DNA of 7,627 bases, from assembly GCA_021850345.1 (NCBI GenBank), contig JAJZMN010000063.1:1-7627 (forward strand). Direction: 5' to 3'. This document shows positions 1-7,627 of the stretch, piece by piece. Position 1 is the first letter of the stretch; each line of letters begins with the position of its first letter. The position numbers and the translations under genes are program-made. The stretch is from Actinomycetes bacterium. GTDB taxonomy: Bacteria; Actinomycetota; Acidimicrobiia; Acidimicrobiales; RAAP-2. The notes beneath the pieces are model-generated. The model worked only from the letters and a program-made list of their open reading frames with translations. It did not search any database and was not told the DNA's origin.

Positions 1-536
1 GCGCGTGTCGCGACGCGCCCGTCGGGTTTCTGATGCGGTGGCGTCGGTCGCCCTCGTGCCGGCCTTGGGTCGGCGGATGCGGCGCCAACGGGACAGAGAG
101 CGTTGTGCGGCCATCCCACCCTGAGAGAGAGCTTCCCTGCGAACTCGCACCCATGGTTGCGGCACGTCGGGCCGAGCACGGGCCGAAGGTGCGGATCGTC
201 TACAACGACCATCTGGTCTGTTCAAGATACCTGGCGGAGATCGGCGTGACGGTTGACAATCTTGAGTCGGCCTCGCCCGGGTACTTTGGCCCGGTCGGCT
301 CGCCCCGGTGGCCGATCGGGGCCGGGCACGATCGACACGGCGGACGAGCTCTGCGGCCTCGGCGCGCTCGGCGACTCCGGAGGCGCGCTCGCGAGCGCGT
401 CGGTGCGCGGGTGGCCGCACTACCGTGACCCCCGGCACGTGCCGAGCGGGGCGCCCGCCCGGCGAGCGGCCTCAGCGCGTCGTGAGGCCAGCCCGAAAAC
501 CAGCGGGAGGAAGCTCGAGGTGGCCAGGCGAGGCTC
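1..536. other. Left-edge region with no recognised gene
   Basis: No convincing gene is visible here. A plus-strand frame at 33-428 has a protein-like patch around 182-300 (reading KVRIVYNDHLVCSRYLAEIG and onward) but turns into Arg-rich low-complexity sequence, and its possible starts (for example ATG 152) lack a Shine-Dalgarno sequence. A second plus frame runs from 250 to a TGA at 550-552 and also shows no family resemblance. Bases 1-6 and 13-18 form a small inverted repeat (GCGCGT/ACGCGC), which could be the tail of a terminator from a gene left of the window. The stretch may be the leader of the MFS gene or decayed coding DNA. Confidence 0.5.
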
Positions 537-541
537 GGGAG
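537..541 (+). promoter_or_regulatory. Ribosome binding site of the MFS gene
   Basis: GGGAG lies 7 nt before the GTG at 549. This decides the start, because the protein's N-terminus before the first membrane segment is about 45 residues and gives no conserved anchor of its own. Confidence 0.55.
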
Positions 542-548
542 ACGACCG

Positions 549-1784
549 GTGACCGGCGATCGGCACCGGGGAGCCCGACTCCCCGGCTCGCCTCTGGCCG
601 AGGTGCCCGCCGGGTCGCGAGGCGGTCGCTCTGTTTCTGCGCTCGCCACCCACGACCCTGCGGCGACGCGCCGTCTCGCGGGGCTCACCTGGGCGCACCT
701 GCTCAACGACGGCGCAGCGAACTACCTCCCCGGCGTGTTGCCGGCGGTGCTCGCCGCGCTCCACGAGCCGATCCGGATCGCGGGTGTGTTGATCGCCGCG
801 CTCACCGTTGGACAGGCGCTGCAGCCAGTCGTGGGGTGGGTCGGCGACCGGATCGGGGGTCGCAGCCTGGTCGTGGCGGGCCTGGTCTGCAGCTCGGTCG
901 GCGGGGGGCTGCTCGGCGTGGCACACAGCCTCGGCCTCGTGATCGCGCTCTTGATGCTCATCGGCCTCGGAAGCGCCCTGTTCCATCCCCAGGCGCTCGC
1001 CGGGGTGCGCAGCGTGCTGCGAGGGCGCCGGGCGCTTCTCACCTCGGTCTTCCTGGTCGGCGGCGAGCTCGGCCGCGGCGTGTGGCCCACCGCGGCGAGC
1101 CTGGTGGCCACCAACCTGGGGCTCGCCTACCTCTGGATCATCGCCCTGCCGGGGCTTGCGACGGCAGCCTTGCTCGTGCGGTGGGCACCCGACCTGCCCC
1201 GCCAACCGCGCGCCGGTGCCGTCATCGCCTGGAAGGAGCACGGCCGACCGCTGGCGATGCTGATCGCTTACCAGGGGATCCGGGCCCTGGCGCTGTTCGG
1301 TCTCGCGACGTTCATTCCCCTCATGTGGCACGTGCGCGGCGGGACCCTGGTGGCGGGCGCCTCGATCATCACGACCATGACGCTCGTCGGCGTCGTTGGG
1401 AACCTCGGCGGCGGCCACGTCACGGACCGGCTGGGGCGCCGGTTCGTGCTCGTCGCGTCGGCACTCGCCACGGCCGGGCTCGTCCCCACGGTCGCCTACC
1501 TCCACGGCGCCGTCGTCTGGCTCGTCTCGGGGCTTCTCGGCGTCGCGTTGTTCCTCAGCGCGTCGACCACGGTGCTCATCGGACAGGACATCTTCCCCGA
1601 GAACCGCTCCATGGGTTCGGGGGTCGCGCTCGGTCTGGCGAACGGGATCGGGGCAGTGCTGGTCCTGCTGAGTGGCCTGCTCGTGAGCGAGCGAGACGTC
1701 GTGACCGTCTTCTGGCTGCTCTCGGGCCTCAGCCTTGTCTCGACGATCCCGGCGCTCTCCCTCCCGAGGCTCCTCACGCGCTGA
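549..1784 (+). CDS. MFS transporter, fosmidomycin-resistance (Fsr)-like
   Basis: This is a 411-residue inner-membrane protein of the major facilitator superfamily, probably a proton-driven drug or metabolite exporter. After a hydrophilic N-terminus of about 45 residues there are roughly 12 hydrophobic segments (near 48-70, 77-97, 106-126, 128-148, 165-187, 190-211, 235-258, 266-288, 298-317, 320-343, 356-380 and 384-404). The loop after segment 2 carries the MFS motif A (GWVGDRIGGR, 96-105), repeated as GHVTDRLGRR (289-298) in the second half. HLLNDGAANYLPGVLP (50-65) and GSALFHPQA (141-149) are the features that suggest the Fsr-type subfamily; substrate specificity cannot be read from the sequence. 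The start is GTG, supported by GGGAG 7 nt upstream; it overlaps the TGA of a preceding short frame as GTGA. The N-terminal extension is Arg/Gly/Pro-rich, so a later start cannot be excluded. The gene converges on the ABC ATPase gene 146 bases away. Confidence 0.87.
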   Translation: MTGDRHRGARLPGSPLAEVPAGSRGGRSVSALATHDPAATRRLAGLTWAHLLNDGAANYLPGVLPAVLAALHEPIRIAGVLIAALTVGQALQPVVGWVGDRIGGRSLVVAGLVCSSVGGGLLGVAHSLGLVIALLMLIGLGSALFHPQALAGVRSVLRGRRALLTSVFLVGGELGRGVWPTAASLVATNLGLAYLWIIALPGLATAALLVRWAPDLPRQPRAGAVIAWKEHGRPLAMLIAYQGIRALALFGLATFIPLMWHVRGGTLVAGASIITTMTLVGVVGNLGGGHVTDRLGRRFVLVASALATAGLVPTVAYLHGAVVWLVSGLLGVALFLSASTTVLIGQDIFPENRSMGSGVALGLANGIGAVLVLLSGLLVSERDVVTVFWLLSGLSLVSTIPALSLPRLLTR

Positions 1785-1870
1785 GTATGGAACGGGCCCT
1801 TCGCGCCCCGCACGTCGGTGGCACATCGGGTCCGCGTGGGGCGCGGCGACGCCGGCGCGCGCCCGCCGGA

Positions 1871-1895
1871 GCTCGCGCCCTTCGGGGCGCGCAGC
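1871..1895. terminator. Probable bidirectional terminator between convergent genes
   Basis: CGCGCCC (1874-1880) and GGGCGCG (1885-1891) form a perfect 7-bp stem closed by a TTCG loop. The stem extends by three more pairs (GCT/AGC) across one bulged C at 1892. It lies 87 bases after the MFS stop and 36 bases after the ATPase stop, so it can serve both transcripts. There is no T-tract on either side, which is usual for actinobacterial hairpin terminators but makes the call less certain. Confidence 0.5.
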
Positions 1896-1930
1896 ACAGC
1901 GCGCCGGTCCGGTCTCGCCCCGGGACCCCG

Positions 1931-4114
<2,184 letters not shown>

Positions 4115-4121
4115 CTGGTCA

Positions 4122-4129
4122 TCCCTCCT
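4122..4129 (-). promoter_or_regulatory. Strong Shine-Dalgarno of the ABC ATPase gene
   Basis: On the minus strand AGGAGGGA is followed by a 7-nt spacer (TGACCAG) and then the GTG at 4114. This favours the 4114 start over the upstream in-frame codons up to 4195, which would add a 27-residue Arg-rich tail with no family similarity. The ATG inside the same stretch (GGATGACC) is in another frame and opens no recognisable protein. Confidence 0.75.
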
Positions 4130-4221
4130 CTCTCCACACCACGATCTGCCCGGGCGGGCGATCGGCGCCGAGCTCGTCGCGCGTCCGGCAACCACGCGAC
4201 CCGGGTCGAGGTCGAGCCTGC

Positions 4222-4250
4222 AGCCTTTCCTTGAGTTGGCGCCGCGTCAA
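4222..4250 (-). promoter_or_regulatory. Weak candidate promoter for the ABC ATPase gene
   Basis: Minus-strand TTGACG (4250-4245) is separated by 17 bases from AAGGCT (4227-4222). The -35 matches well but the -10 lacks the TA of the usual TANNNT. Transcription would begin near 4215, leaving a leader of about 100 bases. It is the best I see on this strand within 200 bases of the start codon, but the match is poor. Confidence 0.22.
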
Positions 4251-4529
4251 GCGTCGCATCATCGCGCCCACCGAGCGCGGGCGGTCGCCGCGGGGTCGAT
4301 CCACGCACGCGGAGGTGCGCGTCACCCGGCCGATGCCGCTCGGGCGGCGGAACCCGCCCGACAAGAAGGGAACCGCGCCGTCTCCGACGGGCCGGCTCCC
4401 TGCGCAACGGCCGGCGCTCCACCGGCGCCCCGCCCCGGACCCCGATGGCGCCGCCGCGTCGGCGCCGGGTGCCGAAGAGTTGAGGACCCGCCCCCGCGAC
4501 GCCCGGCGGTGCGGGGGGTGATCGGCTGC

Positions 4530-4663
4530 GCCGACGTCGCGCCGCCCGGCGTCGCGGGTGACGTTCCTCGGGTCGACGCCGGCCAGCCTCGCGGCGGCGT
4601 TCGCGCTGGGGTGAGCTCCAAGGTCTCGAGGATCTCCATGATCTCCCTGCCAGAGCCGGTCAC
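4530..4663 (-). pseudogene. Remnant of a transposase N-terminus (helix-turn-helix)
   Basis: On the minus strand a GTG at 4663, with GGAG 5 bases upstream, opens VTGSGREIMEILETLELT. After this the reading must shift: the following bases, read in the next frame, give SANAAARLAGVDPRNVTR. Together, with one missing base restoring a Gly between the parts, this matches the pattern REIMEILEAYDLTGS..AAA.LAGC..HTVARYV that I recall from N-termini of actinobacterial IS21-like transposases. That segment is a DNA-binding helix-turn-helix. Similarity ends near 4530; no catalytic DDE domain and no terminal inverted repeats can be seen, so it is a truncated, frameshifted relic. The family name is from memory and less sure than the transposase-like character. 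Confidence 0.5.
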
Positions 4664-5235
4664 TCGGTCTCCGGATGGGTTGCTTCGGCGGAGCGCAGCG
4701 CCATCGGGCACACCCGACCGGGGGGCAGCTCTGGTGGATGGTGCGCAGACCTGCTGTCGATCGGCGTGGAGCCTGCCGTCCGCCACAGGGAGTCTGCGAT
4801 GTCCGCCCTCACGCCGCGGCGGCAATGGAATCCGTCGTCGGAGTTTGAGCAGGCGATGGAATCACTTGTGCCAGGGTCGTTCCTCTGTCAGGATGGCCAT
4901 GCGGCGAGGCCTTATCGGCCCCGCCCACAGCAGCGGGTCGGGGGGCGGCAAGCAGGGCTGGGGGTCAGTTTGGGGGAACGGCAACGGCGTTGGCGCCGTG
5001 GTTCGCGCGCCCCTTGGGCTGCCGGCCCCACGTTGCACCCGCACGCGCGTCGGGCGTCCTCGACCGTGGCGTCGCCGGCCGGTGCACCGACGCGCGCCGT
5101 GGCGCACCGATGTATCACGGCTTCACTGCCGGAGATCGGAGGCCGAACGCCCCGGCCGCGCCTGTTCAGGAGGGGAAAGGGGGATCTTCGAAACGGGTCG
5201 ACGAATCGCCGGCCTGTGAACTAATCGGTCGCCCA

Positions 5236-5265
5236 TTGACCTTCGGGTTGCGGAATCGTTACGGT
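5236..5265 (+). promoter_or_regulatory. Sigma-70-type promoter of the binding-protein gene
   Basis: TTGACC (5236-5241) and TACGGT (5260-5265) are separated by 18 bases. This fits the TTGACN and TANNNT consensus of actinobacterial housekeeping promoters. Transcription would start near 5272, giving a leader of about 54 bases before the ATG at 5326. Confidence 0.55.
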
Positions 5266-5267
5266 GG

Positions 5268-5292
5268 CCGCTCGAGGCTCGACGACGAGCGG
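5268..5292. promoter_or_regulatory. Operator-like dyad over the transcription start
   Basis: CCGCTCG (5268-5274) and CGAGCGG (5286-5292) are a perfect 7-bp inverted repeat around an 11-base centre. A second palindrome, TCGAG-G-CTCGA (5272-5282), is nested in it. The dyad begins 2 bases after the -10 hexamer, so it straddles the expected start point. A transcript starting near 5272 would lack much of the left arm, which makes a protein-binding operator more likely than an RNA hairpin. No regulator gene is in the window. Confidence 0.4.
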
Positions 5293-5313
5293 TCCCTTTG
5301 GCTACGTCTGGCT

Positions 5314-5318
5314 AGGAG
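5314..5318 (+). promoter_or_regulatory. Ribosome binding site of the substrate-binding protein gene
   Basis: AGGAG sits 7 nt before the ATG at 5326. This supports that start over codons further upstream in the same open frame (back to 4990), which precede the promoter and would encode low-complexity sequence. Confidence 0.65.
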
Positions 5319-5325
5319 CTGCGCC

Positions 5326-7233
5326 ATGTGCCCTACTCGATCTTTTCCTGACGGCTCCGGCGGTCTCCGGCGCCGCCCGTTGTCTTTGGGGGCCTCCTCG
5401 TGCAGACACCGGCTCCGTCGCTTGGGTGCGGCCGCGTTGGCGGCGACCGTCGTCATCGGGACGGGCGCCGTCGCCAGTGCGGCGGCGACGCCGGCGGCCC
5501 GTGTGGCGCCGCGCGCCGCCCATGGCAAAAGCGGCGGGGTCGCGAGCTACGCGCTGTCGATCGGCGAGGACTTCTCCTGGATGTTCCCGATCGAGAACAC
5601 TGCCAACTACGAGGACTGGAACTCCAACGTCGAGGGTGGCATGTGGCGCCCGCTGTACTTCGCCGGCAACGGGTCGAAGACGGGGATCGACGACAAGCTG
5701 TCGCTCGCCAATCCACCCGTCTACTCGCACAACAACACGACCGTCACGGTCACGATGAAGAAGAACTACCGCTGGTCCGACGGCACCAAGGTGACGAGCG
5801 CGGACGTGAAGTTCTTCTTCGAGCTCTTGAGTGCCGGAAAGAACAAGGACGGCGCCTACATTCCCGGCGAGATGCCCGACGATGTGACCAGCGTCTCGTA
5901 CCCGACGCCGTACAGCTTCGTGATGCACCTGAACCACTCCTACAACCCCGCGTGGTTCACCGGGAACCAGCTCACCTGGATCTACCCGCTGCCCGCGCAG
6001 GCCTGGGACAAGACCTGCGCGACCTGCAAGGTCACCAACGCCGCGGCCACCAAGTCGGGGGCGAGCGCGGTCTTCAACTTCTTGTACAAGCAGTCCGAGG
6101 ATCTACGCACCTATGCGACCAACCCACTCTGGAAGGTCGTCGACGGGCCGTGGGTCATCAAGTCCTACGACCCGACGACCTTTGCTGCGTCCTTCTCCCG
6201 CAACGACCGCTACAGCGGACCGGGCAAGCCACGGCTCAGCGGCTACCAGATCTACAGCTTTGCTTCGGACACCGCCGAGCTCGACGCGCTCCGCTCAGGG
6301 ACGATCACCTTTGGCTTCCTGCCCTTCAGCGACGTGAGTCAGGCCTCGTACTTCACGAGCCACGGCTTCACGGTCAAGCCGTGGCAGGTCTTCTACAACG
6401 AGACCATCGAGCTCGGCTTCACGAACAAGACCTACGGGCCACTCGTCAAGCAGCTCTACATTCGACAGGCGCTCCAGCACCTGGTCGACGAGCAGCTCTA
6501 CCTGCAGCGCGCGCTGCACGGCTACGGGCTTCCCGACTACGGCGTCGCGCCCGACTACCCGGGGTCGTCCTTCGTGAGTCCCCAGTTGCGCAGCGACCCC
6601 TATCCCTACAACCCCTCGGCGGCCGCGAAGCTGCTGAAGGCGCACGGCTGGAAGTCGGGTCCGGGCGGCGTCGACGTCTGCACGAAGCCGGGAACAAAGT
6701 CCGACGAGTGCGGTGCCGGGATCAAGAAGGGCACGCCGCTCAGCTTCTCCTTCATGTACTCGACCGGCACGCCGAGCTTCGCGGCCCAGGTCGAGGCGTT
6801 CCAGACGGTGGCGAAGTCGGTCGGCATCGGGGTCACGCTGAACGGCCAGACCCAGAACACGATGTTCTCGATCGGTGGCGTGTGCCCGTCGTCGCCCCCC
6901 TGCAACTGGGGCCTGCTCGGCTACTCGAGCTTCATGTGGGACTTCGGCCAGTACGAGCTGCTGCCCGTCGGCGGCAACCAGTTCGGCAAGGGGAACTTCT
7001 GGGCGGGCGGCTACAACTCCGCAAAGGCCCAGGCGCTCATCACCGCCGCGCACGAGAAGCCCGGCCTGAACGCCCTCTACGCGGTCGAGAACTACCTCTC
7101 CAAGGACGTGGCCTCGCTGTGGTGGCCGGTCTCGGACTACGAGATCGTCGTCGCGAAGGACAGTCTCGGGGGCTGGCAGCACCTCAACCCCTACGCCAAC
7201 TACCACCCCTCGACGTGGTACTTCAAGAGCTAG
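5326..7233 (+). CDS. ABC transporter substrate-binding protein, family 5 (peptide/nickel type)
   Basis: This 635-residue exported protein captures peptides, nickel chelates or similar solutes outside the membrane and hands them to an ABC permease. A long basic N-region (RHRLRR, 27-32) precedes a hydrophobic stretch (33-50) and a likely signal peptidase cut after ASA (50-52). There is no lipobox cysteine, so it is probably soluble or held by other contacts rather than a lipoprotein. The SBP_bac_5 fold is indicated by MWRPLY (106-111) near the N-terminus, the YRWSDGTKVTSADVKFFFEL block (148-167), YIRQALQHLVDEQ (378-390) and the FYNETIELGFTN strand (356-367). Length is slightly above the usual 500-600. 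Six cysteines in the mature part fall into three close pairs (231/234, 452/462, 520/526), compatible with disulfides. It has its own promoter and a downstream hairpin, so it appears to be a single-gene transcript. The ligand cannot be predicted from sequence alone. Confidence 0.92.
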   Translation: MCPTRSFPDGSGGLRRRPLSLGASSCRHRLRRLGAAALAATVVIGTGAVASAAATPAARVAPRAAHGKSGGVASYALSIGEDFSWMFPIENTANYEDWNSNVEGGMWRPLYFAGNGSKTGIDDKLSLANPPVYSHNNTTVTVTMKKNYRWSDGTKVTSADVKFFFELLSAGKNKDGAYIPGEMPDDVTSVSYPTPYSFVMHLNHSYNPAWFTGNQLTWIYPLPAQAWDKTCATCKVTNAAATKSGASAVFNFLYKQSEDLRTYATNPLWKVVDGPWVIKSYDPTTFAASFSRNDRYSGPGKPRLSGYQIYSFASDTAELDALRSGTITFGFLPFSDVSQASYFTSHGFTVKPWQVFYNETIELGFTNKTYGPLVKQLYIRQALQHLVDEQLYLQRALHGYGLPDYGVAPDYPGSSFVSPQLRSDPYPYNPSAAAKLLKAHGWKSGPGGVDVCTKPGTKSDECGAGIKKGTPLSFSFMYSTGTPSFAAQVEAFQTVAKSVGIGVTLNGQTQNTMFSIGGVCPSSPPCNWGLLGYSSFMWDFGQYELLPVGGNQFGKGNFWAGGYNSAKAQALITAAHEKPGLNALYAVENYLSKDVASLWWPVSDYEIVVAKDSLGGWQHLNPYANYHPSTWYFKS

Positions 7234-7284
7234 GCCCTCTCGGGTTCGGGCCGGTCGGCAACTCTGCTGTCGTCCTCCATGGCT

Positions 7285-7307
7285 GAGCGGGCGATTGTCG
7301 CCCGCTC
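7285..7307 (+). terminator. Terminator hairpin after the binding-protein gene
   Basis: GAGCGGGCGA (7285-7294) and TCGCCCGCTC (7298-7307) form a perfect 10-bp stem with a TTG loop, 51 bases after the stop codon. No T-run follows. The strength and position make it a probable terminator, and it suggests that no permease genes follow in the same transcript. Because it is symmetric it could also stop leftward transcription from the right edge. Confidence 0.6.
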
Positions 7308-7389
7308 CGGTGGGGTCGTCGGGACGGGTCGGGCCAACCGGTCCTTCGGTGGGGCGGTGGCGGTCCGCGGGGGGCGGATCGCCACCGTC

Positions 7390-7627
7390 GGCAGTGCAGA
7401 GGGGCGCCGCGAGCGGCTTGCGCCGTCCCGCCAGCGACACGGGCACCACGAGAGCGCGAGGGAACGCGTCGGCCAGCTCGTCCCGGGTGCGGACGCCGAC
7501 GAGCGTGTGCTGCGCGACGCGCCGTGCCGTTTGAGCGCACTCGGGGCGACCACGTGGTAGGACGCCGAGACCGACGGAGTCCCCCAGGGCCTCTGCGCGG
7601 GGTTCCAAACGCGCAACGCTCTCAGCG
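7390..7627 (-). pseudogene. Possible decayed aldo/keto reductase C-terminus, enters from right edge
   Basis: Read leftward from the edge, one open frame gives SVARLEPRAEALGDSVGLGV and, further on, HTLVGVRTRDELADAFPRAL then VVPVSLAG. This resembles the end of D-threo-aldose-1-dehydrogenase-like aldo/keto reductases. Those carry a helix such as RLEARAEALGVPL, then HPAV..VLVGVRTPEEL in the NADP-phosphate binding loop, and finally a PVPxxLW motif. The part between the two blocks does not match in this frame; SALKRHGA in the neighbouring frame fits the expected position better, and the PVPxxLW Trp is also displaced. No stop occurs at the expected end; the frame runs on into the antisense of the binding-protein gene. 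I read it as a frameshifted 3' remnant, but chance resemblance in GC-rich DNA is possible. Confidence 0.33.

Larger units (their letters stand above)
4196..5235. other. Long gap between divergent transporter genes
   Basis: This kilobase lies between the starts of the divergently transcribed ATPase and binding-protein genes. It holds the transposase relic (4530-4663) and the weak minus-strand promoter, both listed separately. A GC-rich inverted repeat, GGCGCCG/CGGCGCC (4447-4453 and 4460-4466), lies between them. A plus-strand frame starts at ATG 4799, preceded by AGGGAG (4787-4792, spacing 6), and runs to TAA 5222-5224. Its first 35 residues look protein-like, but the rest is low-complexity Arg/Gly/Pro sequence with no family I know. 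A minus-strand frame ends in TGA at 4121-4119, only 4 bases before the ATPase start, and is also unrecognisable. The whole region reads as decayed DNA. Confidence 0.5.

Noticed and set aside
253..287. TTGACA at 253-258 with TACTTT at 282-287 as a promoter for the MFS gene
   Set aside because: The spacing is 23 bases, too long for a sigma-70-type promoter, and no better -10 occurs at 16-19 bases.
253..552. GDSGG, the serine-protease active-site motif, in a plus-strand frame upstream of the MFS gene
   Set aside because: The frame is only about 100 codons with no His or Asp motif, no signal peptide and no Shine-Dalgarno; a five-residue Gly-rich match is easily met by chance here.
4119..4364. 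81-codon minus-strand frame ending 4 bases before the ATPase start, as if translationally coupled
   Set aside because: No recognisable family, no good ribosome binding site at its starts, and an Arg-rich composition; it does not resemble the permease C-terminus expected in such an operon.
7279..7560. Plus-strand frame with GGAVAVRGGRIATVGSAEG, resembling an amidohydrolase N-terminus
   Set aside because: Its ATG has no Shine-Dalgarno, the first codons are made by the 10-bp hairpin stem, the frame loses all similarity afterwards (no HxH metal motif), and the opposite strand has a competing aldo/keto reductase-like reading.
6295..7608. Long minus-strand open frame through the binding-protein gene
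   Set aside because: Only its right-hand part beyond the binding-protein gene shows any family-like sequence; the rest is antisense of a well-supported gene.

Overview
The base composition is very GC-rich (roughly 70% by eye), codon third positions are mostly G or C, and GTG starts are common. This points to a high-GC actinobacterium. The long, non-lipidated peptide-type binding protein resembles the SBP_bac_5 paralogues I know from deep-branching Actinobacteria such as Acidimicrobiia and Thermoleophilia. That placement is an inference from sequence style, not from a marker gene.

Three intact genes fill most of the window. An MFS exporter of the fosmidomycin-resistance type (549-1784, +) converges on a gene for a fused, two-domain oligopeptide/dipeptide ABC ATPase (4114-1931, -), and a UUCG-loop hairpin lies between their 3' ends. 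About 1.2 kb of non-coding or decayed DNA follows. Then comes a secreted family-5 substrate-binding protein (5326-7233, +), which has its own sigma-70-like promoter, an operator-like dyad at the expected transcription start, and a strong hairpin after its stop codon.

The ATPase and the binding protein belong to the same kind of importer: periplasmic/extracytoplasmic binding protein plus energising ATPase for peptides, nickel or related solutes. They are divergently transcribed, and no permease gene (DppB/DppC type) lies between or beside them in the window. They must work with permeases encoded elsewhere or just outside the window, or with different partners.

The non-coding stretches carry signs of decay. 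In the ATPase/binding-protein gap there is a short minus-strand remnant of a transposase N-terminal helix-turn-helix, split by what looks like a one-base deletion. At the right edge a minus-strand frame resembles the C-terminus of an aldo/keto reductase and seems degraded. The first 0.5 kb holds no gene I can recognise. I see no RNA genes, CRISPR array or intact mobile element, and no clear evidence of a new multi-gene system. The most noteworthy items are the double four-cysteine motif in the fused ATPase, the missing permeases beside a transposase relic, and the dyad over the binding-protein promoter.
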